Source: Monoplex corrugatus (Eukaryota > Mollusca > Gastropoda > Littorinimorpha > Ranellidae). Taken from it: a stretch of DNA of 64,000 nucleotides. The position numbers were made by a program, and so were the translations under genes. The DNA is taken from the NCBI GenBank assembly GCA_030674185.1, contig JAPXFY010000031.1:1639156-1703155 (forward strand), given 5' to 3'. Of this stretch, positions 1 to 40,671 are shown piece after piece (positions within the stretch are counted from its first letter, which is position 1; each line of letters starts with the position of its first letter). The notes beneath the pieces were generated by a model. That model had not been told where the DNA came from. It saw only the letters and a list, made by a program, of their open reading frames with translations, and did not search any database.

Positions 1-762
1 ACGCTTATGACTGCACATACAATGTTTTAAGTACTTGAGCTTGGTATTATCAGTCTGAGTTTTATTTAAATCACTTCAATTGAAATACTGGTGTTCAGAG
101 AGTTGGCTTGTAGCCTTAACAGTTTGGATTTTGTTTGAGAAGGATTCATTGCACTCAGACAATTCCATGAATATATTTTCCACCCAAATCTGCCAGTAAT
201 GATTTGGCAGACTTCTCGATCCTGCACAAAACCTGTACACTGGCAAACTCTTGAAGCGGGACAGAGACAAGAACAGGACCTACGAAATGCTGACACCACC
301 AGAATGATTAGAGCAGCAAGATGGGCAGTCAACAGGCCAGTTGTCATGTTGCAGACTGGATTTGAAATCAATCCATTAGACCCTTGAGAACAGGACTTTA
401 TCAGCAGTGTCAGCTACCTGCATAAACTTTGGCCCACCTGACAGTTGAATCCAATGTTATCAGCATAGTGCTTAAGATCAACTGAGCTAATGGTGTTGTA
501 TCAGTACTGTATTAGCATAAAAGTCTGGAACATAAAATGCATTATCTCCATATGTATGACATGTCTACCACTACCAGTACCACCAATCAAATTTTGACTC
601 AGTTACCATAATCCTGTTACTGTACTGTGTCAGTATCACTGTATTGGCATATATTCTGATGGTGAAGGTGCTAATGATGCTGACGTTTGGATTTGGGACT
701 GTTTCAGTGTTTGACGGGGCTGTACTTTGTGTCATTTTTCAAAATATATGTTATCATTATCA
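1..762. other. No gene recognised (probable upstream intron)
   Basis: A/T-rich unique-looking DNA. Short open frames on both strands at 66-387 have no recognisable motif and no matching splice phase for GPR180, so they are not called. Confidence 0.5.
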
Positions 763-1084
763 TTAACCCTTTTCACCACTGTTTTTCCAGCCAGAATGTG
801 ACATGCACTAACATTGGGCAATTGGTATGCAGCTACATGTTGCTTATTCCAGCTAAGTAGTAGATGACTTCTGGGTAGCTGCACTTAAATGTCTTAATTT
901 TAGAACATCATCTTCAGTCTGGTTCATGCTTCATTCAGATCAGGCCAATTTGATATTTATAACATATATCTTCAAAGTCAGTCACAGTTGCCCCCAGTTA
1001 TCTGATGGCTTTTTTGCTGGAGTTGTCTACAGTTGAGAGCCCTTGCGGTAAATTTGAGTCACAGAATAGTGATGAAAGGGTTAA
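763..1084. mobile_element. piggyBac-type MITE, TTAA-flanked
   Basis: A 322-bp element begins TTAACCCTTTTCACCACTG and ends, read inverted, TTAACCCTTTCATCACTA, so it has imperfect terminal inverted repeats directly inside TTAA, the target duplication of piggyBac transposons. It has no coding capacity. Confidence 0.7.
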
Positions 1085-1335
1085 TCAGACTCCAGAGACA
1101 CTGACACTTGTGATGCTATTCAACTTCAAAACATTTGAGTCTCATAATATTTCATATTGTGTGCATTTGTGAGCATTTTTGTTACGAAGTTGATTTACAT
1201 TCAGACTGCTTAGTCCCTGTCTTTCCAGCTAAGTCCAGATCTTGGATAACATTTTAAGAAGTGAGTGAATGTGTGCACTTATTTTGTCTATTTATCGGTT
1301 ATTTGTTTATTAAAGATCTTTTTCACTGTGTTCAG

Positions 1336-30091
<28,756 letters not shown>

Positions 30092-30790
30092 TGACCGCCT
30101 GCCCTGTGGCTGTTGTTCAGCTAGTTGAGCAGCATTGTAGGGAGATGATGTGAGTCTTCATCAAAACTGAAGGAAAAAAGTTCTATGGTTATTCCTTGTA
30201 ATGATGAAATGATGTTCTTTGTTGCAATGCCAGGTGATTTGGCAGTTTGTGGATATGTCCTTGCCCTTTCGTAAAGGATAGATTAAAAACTCGAGTCTAG
30301 AAAACAGAAAGAATCATGAGGGCTGGAGATGTGACTCGAATCCTGATCAAAAGTAGAAGGAAAAAGGTGATTCTTTGTGTTGTTGGTTGTTGCGTATCAG
30401 AGCAAAACAGTGCCGTTTGTTGTGATGGTGGTCATACGGTTGGGAAAATTCAGCAGGAAAAATAAATCATGGACATTCAGGATGGTGTATCATGTCAGAA
30501 TGACCTTCATTTTATTGAAAACAAGGAGAAGAAAATTTTTTAAGTTTCAACAGTGTTGTTTGGTTCCAGTGCCAGATAATTTGGCATTTTGTGGAAATTA
30601 ACAACAGCAGCAGCAGGAGGAAAGAGAAAATAAAAGAATTATGAACAGAAGGGTGGTGCGTATCTTCATCAAAACTAAGAAGAAAAAGATCTGTGGTTTC
30701 GGATGATGGATACCAGAAAGTGCCACTTCTGCTGTGAAGTCATTTGGCAGTTTGTAGAATAAACAAATACAGCAATAGGAAAAAAACTGG
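30092..30790 (+). other. GPR180 3' flank with degenerate repeats of about 170 bp
   Basis: Presumed 3' UTR. About four diverged copies share catcaaaactgaaggaaaaa and gatttggcagtttgtgg (near 30155, 30345, 30500, 30670). AATAAA-like hexamers occur near 30462 and 30770, but the true poly(A) site cannot be chosen. Confidence 0.5.
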
Positions 30791-30895
30791 AAATTGGATA
30801 TGTGACTTGGGTCTTGATTGGATATGTGACTTGGGTTTTCATTGGATATGTGACTTGGGTTTTGATTGGATATGTGACTTGGGTTTTCATTCATC
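30790..30895 (+). repeat. 27-bp tandem repeat, 4 copies
   Basis: Four copies of a unit with ggatatgtgacttgggt. The unit is a multiple of three, so all frames stay open. Confidence 0.9.
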
Positions 30896-31054
30896 AGAAC
30901 TGTTCAGGAAAGCAGGATCTGAAGGTGTTGGCTCTTGGAAGGAAAGCCAGAACAGTGTTGTTTGTTGTGAGTTACAGTGTTGTTTGTTGTGAGCTACAGT
31001 CACAGATAATACAGAGTCATGGAGATTGAAGATGAGTTGTTGTTGGTGACAGCG

Positions 31055-31335
31055 TGGCGAGTGACTGACTGAAGAGCATCATTTTGAGTTGTGTAGAATG
31101 ATGCATCCCCAGCAAAGGACTTAAATGCATCATTTTGAGTCATATAGGAGTGATGCAGCCCCAGCAGATGGCTGAAAAGCGTCATTTTGAGTTGTGTAAG
31201 AGTGATGCAGCCCCAGCAACTCTCTGAAGAGCATTTATTCAAGTCATGTAGGAACCAGGCAGTCCTCGCAAACGACTGAGTGAAGGACATCATTGTAAGT
31301 CGTGTTGGAACAATATAGTCCTTCATGACAACTAG
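31055..31335 (+). repeat. Degenerate 55-60-bp tandem repeat
   Basis: About five diverged copies containing catcattttgagttgtgta and agtgatgcagccccagcaa. Confidence 0.75.
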
Positions 31336-32250
31336 GAGAAACAATAGAAACATTCAAGATGTACTGTTGATTACGGACTGATGTTTGCCTGATGCAGCAG
31401 TATCTCTTGGAAGTCGTGCAGGAATAAAGCGGTTTTTCATCAAAACTGATCCAGAAAAATGATAGAATCAAATAAAGAGGTACCAGACACTTATACTCTT
31501 GATTTTGTGACTGTCAGTAATAGCCTGTGTCCTTGTTCTCATCTCATGTGGTTTTTGACAAGAATAGAACCCGTGGTTTGTCATTGCTTTCTGGAGTGGC
31601 AGTGCTCAACATACTGTGTGGAGGCTATTTCAACATCATCACTGGTCTGTGGTCTGTGGATCTAGGAGGTCGCCCACAGATGTCTTAATCGTATTACTTG
31701 GAGAAAACTTGAGACGCCGAGCATGGTTCCTACTGCCGATCCCGGCAAGGGAGAGAGATAAGATTGAGATACAGTAGTGTGTTAGATTCAACAGCCGTGT
31801 TCATTGCCAGGCTGAATGTAAGACTGTAGTGTTACCATTACAAGATTAACATAAAAACCACAAAACATAGATAAATAATTGTGAGGTACAGGACGTATTC
31901 TTGGTGACCGCTTCTTTATGCGTACCTGACTGAACAACTTGTTGGACAAATGGGCTACGCAGAAGGGGGCAAAATGAAGAGAAAAATAGTTCTGAGTGTA
32001 TTTTCTCCTTGTTACAAGCTGGTGGATGACCATTGCCCGACAGGAGCAGAGTCAGTCAGATAAACCTGTATCAGGTGTTAAATGCTGAAGAAGCTCGTTG
32101 CTCAATGTGGTAAAATTTATTGAGATGGCACTTCTGTATAAAGCATCGTGTCAACACAACAGAAAGAAAGAATGAAAAAAGAAAAAGATCTGCAGGGTTA
32201 AGATGTGCACTTCTCTGGCTGTGCTGTGATCAGTTAGTTATATGATTTAA
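31336..32250. other. No gene recognised
   Basis: Unique-looking DNA. AATAAA occurs near 31423 and could belong to a distant poly(A) site. No exon of either host gene was recognised. Confidence 0.4.
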
Positions 32251-32251
32251 T

Positions 32252-32598
32252 ATCTCTGTGTGAAGCAGGCCTTAGTATGAATATCTGTGTGTGAGATGAG
32301 CCTTAGTTTGAATATCTGTGTGTGAAGTAAGCCTTAGTGTGAACACCTGCGTATAAGATGAGCCTTAGTATGAATATCTGTGTGTGAGATGAGCCTTAGC
32401 ATGAATATCTGTGTGTGAGATGAGCTTTAGCATAAATATCTGTGTGTGAGGTGAGCTTTAGCATAAATATCTGTGTGTGAGATGAGCCTTAGCATGAATA
32501 TCTGTGTGTGAGTTGAGCTTTAGCATAAATATCTGTGTGTGAGATGAGCTTTAGCATGAATATCTGTGTGTGAGATGAGCTTTAGTGCATAAAGTGAG
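32252..32598 (+). repeat. 31-bp minisatellite, about 11 copies
   Basis: Unit contains gaatatctgtgtgtgagatg and agctttagcat, with variants at the 5' end. Confidence 0.9.
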
Positions 32599-32842
32599 CC
32601 TCTGTATGAACATCAGTTCTGTATATTATGGTCACAGTCGTGATTGCAACATGCAAAACGAACTTGTCATCATGTTGGTGTTTACAGGCTAGGTCTTTAA
32701 TACAGTGTACTGAAATCAACTGAAATGACCTAGCAGTGCAGTTTCCTCTGGCGAGTAGTCTCATGGCGGTTTGATACAAACGACTTTCGTTGGACTTTGT
32801 GGCACTGTGTAGATCTGTAATAGATCGAATGAATCTGGGTTT

Positions 32843-33989
32843 GGGGAGTGTAGCAGAGGGCCACAGTATATGAATGGTGTAAGGGTAATCCCTGGAATAC
32901 AGTGTGGGGAGTGTAGCAGAGGGCCACAGTATATGAATGGTGTAAGGGTAATCCCTGAATACAGTGTGGGGAGTGTAGCAGAGGGCCACAGTATATGAAT
33001 GGTGTAAGAGTAATCCCTGGAATACAGTTTGGGGAGTGTAGCAGAGGGCCACAGTATATGAATGGTGTAAGGGTATAATCCCTGGAATACAGTTTGGGGA
33101 GTGTAGCAGAGGGCCACAGTATATGAATGGTGTAAGGGTAATCCCTGGAATACAGTTTGGGGAGTGTAGCAGAGGGCCACAATATATGAATGGTGTAAGG
33201 GTAATCCCTGGAATACAGTGTGGGGAGTGTAGCAGAGGGCCACAGTATATGAATGGTGTAAGGGTAATCCCTGGAATACAGTGTGGGGAGTGTTAGCAGA
33301 GGGCCACAGTATATGAATGGTGTAAGGGTAATCCCTGGAATACAGTGTGGGGAGTGTAGCAGAGGGCCACAGTATATGAATGGTGTAAGGGTAATCCCTG
33401 GAATACAGTGTGGGGAGTGTAGCAGAGGGCCACAGTATATGAATGGTGTAAGGGTATAATCCCTGGAATACAGTGTGGGGAGTGTAGCAGAGGGCCTCAG
33501 TATATGAATGGTGTAAGGGTAATCCCTGGAATACAGTGTGGGGAGTGTAGCAGAGGGCCACAGTATATGAATGGTGTAAGGGTAATCCCTGGAATACAGT
33601 GTGGGGAATGTAGCAGAGGGCCACAATATATGAATGGTGTAAGGGTAATCCCTGGAATACAGTGTGGGGAGTGTAGCAGAGGGCCACACAATATATGAAT
33701 GGTGTAAGGGTAATCCCTGGAATACAGTGTGGGGAGTGTAGCAGAGGGCCACACAGTATATGAATGGTGTAAGGGTAATCCCTGGAATACAGTGTGGGGA
33801 GTGTAGCAGAGGGCCACAGTATATGAATGGTGTAAGGGTAATCCCTGGAATACAGTGTGGGGAGTGTAGCAGAGGGCCACACAGTATATGAATGGTGTAA
33901 GGGTAATCCCTGGAATACAGTGTGGGGAGTGTAGCAGAGGGCCACACAGTATATGAATGGTGTAAGGGTAATCCCTGGAATACAGTGTG
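32843..33989 (+). repeat. 63-bp minisatellite, about 18 copies
   Basis: Unit contains ggggagtgtagcagagggcc and atgaatggtgtaagggtaat. As 63 is divisible by three, minus-strand frames stay open for over 400 codons, but the protein is just the repeat with frame jumps at small indels. Confidence 0.95.
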
Positions 33990-34049
33990 GATGAACTAAA
34001 ACAGACTTTCCCATCAGCAAACAAGACCGTGACACTAAGTCGGATTACT

Positions 34050-34275
34050 GCCTTGTTGTTGTTATGTTATTGTTGTTGTTATGTTGTTGTTGTTATGTTG
34101 TTGTTGCTGTTGTTGTTGTTATGTTTTGTTGTTATGTTGTTGCTGTTGTTGTTGCTGCTGCTGGTGTTGTTGTTATGTTGTTGTTGCTGTTGTTATTGTT
34201 ATGTTGTTGTTATGTTGTTGTTATGTTGTTGTTGTTGTTGCTGTTATTGTTGTTATGTTGTTGTTGTTGTTGTCA
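34050..34275 (+). repeat. GTT/GTTATG microsatellite
   Basis: Trinucleotide-based tract (ttgttgttatgttgttg) directly before the inverted repeat at 34305-34650. Confidence 0.93.
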
Positions 34276-34304
34276 ATAGTTTTAATAAATCTAAATCAAA
34301 GGAC

Positions 34305-34650
34305 TGCCAGTGTTCAAGCAGATAAAAACCAGAAACACTCCAAAATATTGAACGAAAATGTGAATTTGATACAAAAACCAAGACAGGCGCAAATGTTCAG
34401 CCAACAGGCCTTCGGTCAAGCACACACACCAAAAAACAACAACATAGAATCAATGCTCAAGACTTAAGGCAACAAAACGGCATATATACTAGTACACAAT
34501 AGTATATAGTCTTTGTTTTCTTTTTTGTACCTTTGACAGAGGCCAGTTGGCTGAAAGTTTGCGCCTATCATGTTTGTTTGTTTTTTTAATTTTTTTTATT
34601 AAATTCACATTTTCATTTTATATTATGTGCTTCTGGTTCCTAACTGTTTT
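34305..34650. mobile_element. Fold-back element with about 110-bp arms
   Basis: aatgtgaatttgatac...ccaagacaggcgcaaatg (left) is mirrored by tttgcgcctatcatg...aaattcacattttcatt (right). The arm motif ggccagttggctgaaa is shared with 12788-12972. No frame. Confidence 0.68.
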
Positions 34651-34792
34651 GAGAAATCGTTTCAGATATTCAGCACTTGGTTCATTGCATGGCCATCTGG
34701 TGCTGGCTGCATACTACACATTTTTGGGGTTGATGTGTGCATCCGTTTTTCATGATATGTGAAATATGCCTGTCTCGTTTCCTTAAGTCAAG

Positions 34793-34796
<4 letters not shown>

Positions 34797-34880
<84 letters not shown>
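34797..34880 (+). repeat. GT microsatellite
   Basis: About 84 bp of pure GT. Confidence 0.95.
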
Positions 34881-34882
<2 letters not shown>

Positions 34883-36240
34883 AGACTAGGAGTGGGGAAG
34901 TTGGGTGCAAACTTTTTCGATTCTCCACCCCCTTATTTTATTTATTTATTTTTTTTTTCATAAACGGAGATTATTTCATGTTGACATAAGTGAGAGTTGT
35001 GTTGTATATATGACAAAACTGTGTGAACAAGATTTTCTGAGTAATTTGCGAGTGGATCTTTTCAAAATTTTGATCAAAGACATGGATTGTTGAAGAGTTG
35101 TGAAAGCATGCATTTGGAAGTGGAAGCTCCAAATTCAAGATGACACAGACCCAAAAAAAGTGCACGAAATTGTACTTTTTGAGGAAGGAGTGTAAAAATC
35201 ACTTTCTCAGAAACTGTTGACAATACCTAAAATCTGTTTTTGTAGTTGTGGTAGTCCATCCTTATCCTTGATGCTCATCATGGTTTTTCTTTTCAACGGA
35301 AGCTTCTTTAAGGTTACAGTGACCTTGAAAAGTACAAAATAGGATTTTCTGTAATTGTGTGTAATAAGGGAGATTGTCAGAATGGCCTGACCATCTTGTG
35401 TTTTTGTGTATATCATTGTGTATATATACATCCAGGTGTGCCTTGCATGCATGTTTGTGTTCTTGAAAGTTGCAATAGTTAGGGGAAAGGCATATTACAT
35501 TATTAGAGATAAACAGTATGTGTCTGTGTACATCAGGTTTTCTGTCTTTGCCAGTATCAGCATGTATGTATAATTAAGAAAGATAGAGAGTTATGAATTC
35601 AGTACTTGTATTTGTTTGTCTGTTTATAAATGTCTCTTTATCTGTGCTTATTTATGAATGAGTAAATGTTTATCTATTTGTATGCATACCTGTCTGCATG
35701 TATGTGTGAGACACTTAAACTAAGAGACAGGGTGGAATCACAAATCTTGCAGTAATGGCTGTAGAAATCTTCTGTCTTAGTAGAAGGATAGTGGGTGTGG
35801 ATACGAACACACTGGCTTTCATTAACGCTTTCACACCCTGATCCTACACACCTGCTGCAAAAGCTTGACCCTTCCACTCCTTCATCCTATCTACCAGCTT
35901 CCAGCAGAAAGCTGATGAAGAATGTGAAGGAATGAAAGGGGTTTAGTATTGCTTTGCTATCATGGCTGATACTGTGATGGTGCACAAAGCTTTTGGATAG
36001 GGTGAGGGAGTGAAAGGATTCAATTGTCCTTTTGTTTGTCACACTGCTATAGATCTACTGTTCCTCTCCCCCATCCCCAACCCAGAACATGTGCAAACAC
36101 AGGTGTATTTTAGTACATTTGAAACATTTTTTTATCTGCAGAATACTGTACGCAGAAGTTGTGCTTGTTATTGTCTATTTGCGTGCATGTCAGAATTTGG
36201 GGCTGAAAAGACTATGTGTGGTTTCTCGTATTTGAGTATT
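34881..36240. other. No gene recognised; degenerate MITE near 35823-36020
   Basis: Mostly unique A/T-rich DNA. TTAACGCTTTCACACCCTG (35823) and the inverted TTGAATCCTTTCACTCCCTC at the right (to about 36021) look like a decayed TTAA-type MITE with an internal palindrome. Confidence 0.45.
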
Positions 36241-36244
36241 ACAA

Positions 36245-36315
36245 GTAGGCCCTGATACATAGCTCTATGCAGTTGGCTAGGCTTTAAACAACAATAGCAA
36301 TAGCAATAGCAACAT
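36245..36315 (+). mobile_element. 3' end of dispersed repeat family
   Basis: gcagttggctaggctttaaa followed by AATAGC repeats, matching the 3' ends at 15205 and 41315. Confidence 0.55.
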
Positions 36316-36400
36316 TTTACGAGTGTATTTATAAACAAGTGTCTCAAAATTATGGAGCCAGACTTGGTCAGAGATTGGATTCAATTCCACATATTTGTGT

Positions 36401-36500
36401 NNNNNNNNNNNNNNNNNNNNNNNNNNNNNNNNNNNNNNNNNNNNNNNNNNNNNNNNNNNNNNNNNNNNNNNNNNNNNNNNNNNNNNNNNNNNNNNNNNNN
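36401..36500. other. Assembly gap (100 N)
   Basis: Exactly 100 N, the usual placeholder for a gap of unknown size. It cuts the L2-type copy that follows. Confidence 0.99.
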
Positions 36501-37101
36501 TCTCGCATAGACTATTGCAATTCACTCCTGTCTGGTCTTCCTGCCTCCACTATTCACATCCTACAGCGCATTCAAAACAATGCTGCACGCCTTGTACTCA
36601 AAAAGAAAAAAGCTGACCACATATCTCCTCTCCTGGCACAACTTCACTGGCTCCCTGTATCAAAGTGCATACAGTACAAACTAGACACAATGTGCTACAA
36701 AAGCCTCAATAACGCAGCCCCCAATTACCTGTCAAGCCTACTTGAGATCTATGTTCCCTCACGTACCCTCCGCTCTGTCGCCGATCCTCTGACTTTTCGC
36801 TTTCCATGCACTAAGCTCAATACCTATGGTCCATGAGCCTTCTCTGTTTCTGGTCCACTCTCCTGGAACAAACTTCCTCTCTCAGTCTGTCAGCAACCTA
36901 CTTTTGTCTCCTTCAAATTCGCTCTCTAAACTCACCTTTTCTCTTCTGCATAAAATCCTGACCTCACTCAACCCCCTCTGCAGCCTGTCTCCACTCGGAG
37001 GGGAATCACATTGTAATATATACGTGTATATAATATGCTCTCTATAATTTTTCATTGCTTTTATTCTTTCTCCCCATTTATAGCCATGGTGTGTGTGTGT
37101 G

Positions 37102-37156
<55 letters not shown>

Positions 37157-37257
37157 CGTGTGTGTGCGTGCGTGCGTGTGTGTCTGTTTCAGCGCTTAGA
37201 TTTGATTTTATCAAGATTTTGCGCAATATAAATATTGTAATTATTATTATTATCATT
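36501..37257 (+). mobile_element. CR1/L2-type 3' end, adjacent to gap
   Basis: Near-identical to about 11160-12270 of the element at 7847-12284: [35 protein letters not shown], then a TGA in place of the Arg codon before AFSVSGP, 3' UTR with GT run and gcgcaatataaat with TTA tail. The left part is lost in the gap. Confidence 0.9.
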
Positions 37258-39165
37258 AAAACGCTGTCTGAACAGGACAAAAGTGAATTGTACACCCTCT
37301 ATCAAGACAGTTTTCAGAAGGGTCAGGTTTCTGAGGACTGGACACACAGCTTCCTAGAAGTCTTATCTGAACCAGGTAAAGACCACTGCAGACTACCTGG
37401 ATATTGCAATCTGACTATGCAAAACGTGATTGGGAAACTGATGGAAAACATAATAGCAAACAAATTAGCTAGAGACCTAGAAGACAGGAAAATATTCCAT
37501 CTAATCAAGGAGCTTTAGAACATGGAAATTACATGGCAAAACGCAGCTGCCTTTGCTCACGAAGTCTACGAAGGTTTTCAGAACAAAGAAGAAACCCTAG
37601 CTGTAGCCACTGACCTAGAGGACGCGTACAATAAAGTACAGTTCACATTACTCATGGAACTATTTCAGCGATATGGTTTCAGCATGACAGTCACAAGATG
37701 GATTGCTGCTACACTCCAAAAACGAACAGTAGTCCTACGACTTGGAAACTGGTGTTCAGAACCACCACACAAACTCTCCATGGGACTCCCTCAAGGATCA
37801 CCACTTTCCCCTGTTCTCTACAACATATATACAAAAGGGCTTGCTGAACTCAATAACAACGGACTAACCTGTATCCTCACTTTTGCTGATGACGGACAAA
37901 TCTACAAGACAGGTAAAAATGCATCAGAAAGAAACAAAGCAGTCCAAGAACAGTCAAACAATGTATACCAGTGGTGCCAGGAAATCGGATCCGCAATTAA
38001 CCCCACCAAAGCACAGGTACTGTCCTACACCCTTAAAAACAAAGCAGCAAGTGAAAAATGCCCATCAGGTACGTTCAGAGGAAACAATCTCGAGCGAACA
38101 AACAACTTACGCTAGATTGGCATCAGTTTTGATAAAATGTTAACCTTCAGAAAACATGTGGAAACCACTGCACTCGAATATAAAAAAGGCTGTTCAATCC
38201 TGAAAGCAATGGTAGCTAAATGCATTGAACAACGTCATCTCTTTCAACTATACCAAGCTGTAATACTGAGTGTCATCCATTATGGACTGGGCCTCACTAC
38301 GTTGTCACAGACAAACCTGCTAAAACTAGAAAAAATACAAAACGAAGCAATGACAGTGACCTTCGGAACCACAAAAGACACACCCACAGAGACTATGCGA
38401 TACCTGCTCGATCTGCCTTCAATACAGTCAAGACACAAAATAGAACAAGTAAAGGCATATTTCAGAGCATCAGAGAACCCAGAAAAACCACTCCACCAGA
38501 TAATCGGAACAGCAAAAGGCAACAGACTCCAACGTGGAAAATCATGGATGGTACAGGCAGAAGACCATTCAGCATGTGTCTAACTGACAGAACTCAAATG
38601 AACAAAGGAATGGGGAAAACATCCAAACCGTTTCAGCAATCTGTACAAAACTATCATACCCAAAATGACGGGACAAACTGACACAAATGACCAGAGGGGA
38701 AAACAAACGCATACATTCAGCTACTCATGGAGCAACTAAGCTGCAACCCTAAAGATATAATCATATACGCGGATGGCTCAGTCATCAATAACAAATCTGG
38801 ATGGTGCTTCACTGTCAAACAGAATGGAAACACCAAACTTGAAGAAAACGCTACATATGATATCACAACCTCCAGTCTGACGATGGAAATTGAGGCAGTC
38901 ACACATGCACTACAATGCTAACCTCACTGGATGACGACATGAAAGAAAGCCAAACCTTCATCATGACTGACTCAATGAATCTACTTCAAAAAGTGCAAAA
39001 TGGAGAAGGGACCCGAGAATGGCACAAAGCAATGAACAGTATCAACTTGGAAAGTCTCACGTGGATCCACTGCCCTGGACACGCTGGTGTTAAGGGAAAT
39101 GAACGGGCCGATAAACTTGCAAGCAATGCCACTACAACAAAAATTCTCCATCTGGGAAAGTGAGG
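37258..39165 (+). pseudogene. I/Nimb-type retrotransposon relic: RT and RNase H
   Basis: It starts directly after the TTA tail of the previous element. Frames broken by stops (37516, 38113, 38581 and others) and at least one frameshift near 38920. Blocks: GYCNLTMQNVIGKLMENIIA, LAVATDLEDAYNKVQFTLL, MGLPQGSPLSPVLYNIYTK, catalytic FADDGQIY (37881), LEKIQNEAMTVTFGT, then RNase H: IYADGSVINNKSG (D), TMEIEAVTHAL (E), FIMTDSMNLL (D), WIHCPGHAGVKGNERADKLA (H and D). An RT followed by RNase H is typical of the I group, including molluscan Nimbus elements. Dead copy. Confidence 0.83.
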
Positions 39166-39382
39166 TCCTTAGACGTTTCAAATCATATCTTCGTGAACAA
39201 AAAACAAGAGCTATCATTAATCAGACCAACATTGGTATCATCTCAAAAGTAATACTGCACAGACTCTTACAGCGTGGAATGGAAAGTATTTGGGTTTTTT
39301 CCTGGAACAAAGATGAAGGAAAAGTGAAGAAAAGAAACAGACAACTGAAGAACAAGCAAGTTTGCCAAACCGTCTGTGTGTG

Positions 39383-39990
39383 TGTTTGTGGGCTGTTTGT
39401 TGACTGTTGTCCAGATGTGTCTGTAATTTAGTCATGATATGTATATATGGGTGTTTGTGATTGTTATCCAGATGTGTCTGTAATTTAGTCATTGTATATA
39501 TGGGTGTTTGTGATTGTTATCCAGATGTGTCTGTAATTTAGTCATTGTATATATGGGTGTTTGTGATTGTTATCCAGATGTGTCTGTAATTTAGTCTGAT
39601 ATGTATATATGGGTGTTTGTGATTGTTATCCAGATATGTCTGTAATTTAGTCTATATGTATATATGGGTGTTGTGATTGTTATCCAGATGTGTCTGTAAT
39701 TTAGTCATGATATTATATGGTGTTTGTGATTGTTATCCAGATGTGTCTGTAATTTAGTCATGATATGTATATATGGGTGTTTGTGATTGTTATCCAGATT
39801 GTCTGTAATTTAGTCATGATATGTATATATGGGTGTTGTGATTGTTATCCAGATTGTCTGTAATTTAGTCATGATATGTATATATGGGTGTTTGTGTTGT
39901 TTATCCGATATGTCTTAATTTAGTCATTGTATATATGAGGTGTTTGTATGTTATCAGATATTCTGTACTTTAGTCTGATATGTAATTATT
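39383..39990 (+). repeat. 57-bp minisatellite, about 10 copies
   Basis: Unit contains tgtttgtgattgttatccag and tctgtaatttagtcatgata. Right-hand copies lose single bases increasingly. Confidence 0.9.
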
Positions 39991-40059
39991 GATGTTTCCT
40001 CTTTGCTGTGTTGTTGATACTACACTCCTTATTTGTATTATTATATTCAGACTTACTTC

Positions 40060-40200
40060 TTATTCGTTACTCTCACCTTACTTCATTTAACTTGCATACT
40101 TATTTACTACTTACTTACTACTTACTACTACTTACTTACTTATCTTACTTACTACTTACTTACTACTTATTATTACTTACTTACTACTACTTACTACTTA

Positions 40201-40232
<32 letters not shown>

Positions 40233-40245
40233 CTATCTAGATTAA
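40060..40245 (+). repeat. TTAC/CTTACTA tract
   Basis: Irregular cttactacttacttac repeat, ending in a pure TTAC run. Confidence 0.9.
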
Positions 40246-40299
40246 GAAAATATTGTCTTCACCTATGTTGATAGACAGCTAAGCATTTGGGCATTGACT

Positions 40300-40318
40300 G
40301 GGGGGGGGGGGGGGGGGT
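40300..40318 (+). repeat. Poly-G run
   Basis: Unbroken G run of about 18. Similar runs lie near 47199-47214 and 62402-62420; these may be sequencing-sensitive. Confidence 0.9.
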
Positions 40319-40671
40319 TCTGTCATGTGAGACGAGTTTATACAGTATAGCTAGTTGTGTTGTGATTCAGACCTTTAATTGTTTATTTATTTACTTTATA
40401 TATATGTTCCTTTTTTGAAGGTAAGATACACACATACATATGTCATTTACAGGTAACCAAGATAATTCCAGAGGTAGGCTGATAAAATACCAGTATAAAA
40501 TATAGACTAGGTAAAACATAGTCTAGGTACGGCCTGAGGACCTGGCCAACTCAAAGGTTTATGTGCAGGCTTAAGGCTTGTGCCATGATTACCATACACG
40601 TAGCACCTGTGACGATAGTGCATATGGAATTTGTTCCGAGCGCGGAGATGATATCTTGAGAAACTGAAACT

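Noticed and set aside
66..387. Overlapping open frames on both strands as the upstream GPR180 exon
   Set aside because: No residue pattern of the GOLD-like domain and no splice donor leaving one base for the 1336 exon.
32730..34035. Frames of over 400 codons (HCIPGITLTPFIYCG-type repeats)
   Set aside because: Product of the 63-bp minisatellite with unit length divisible by three; all three minus frames carry the same repeated peptide.
34305..34650. Hammerhead-type ribozyme suggested by ggccagttggctgaaa
   Set aside because: The CTGATGA core needed on the other side was not found at proper spacing in either arm.
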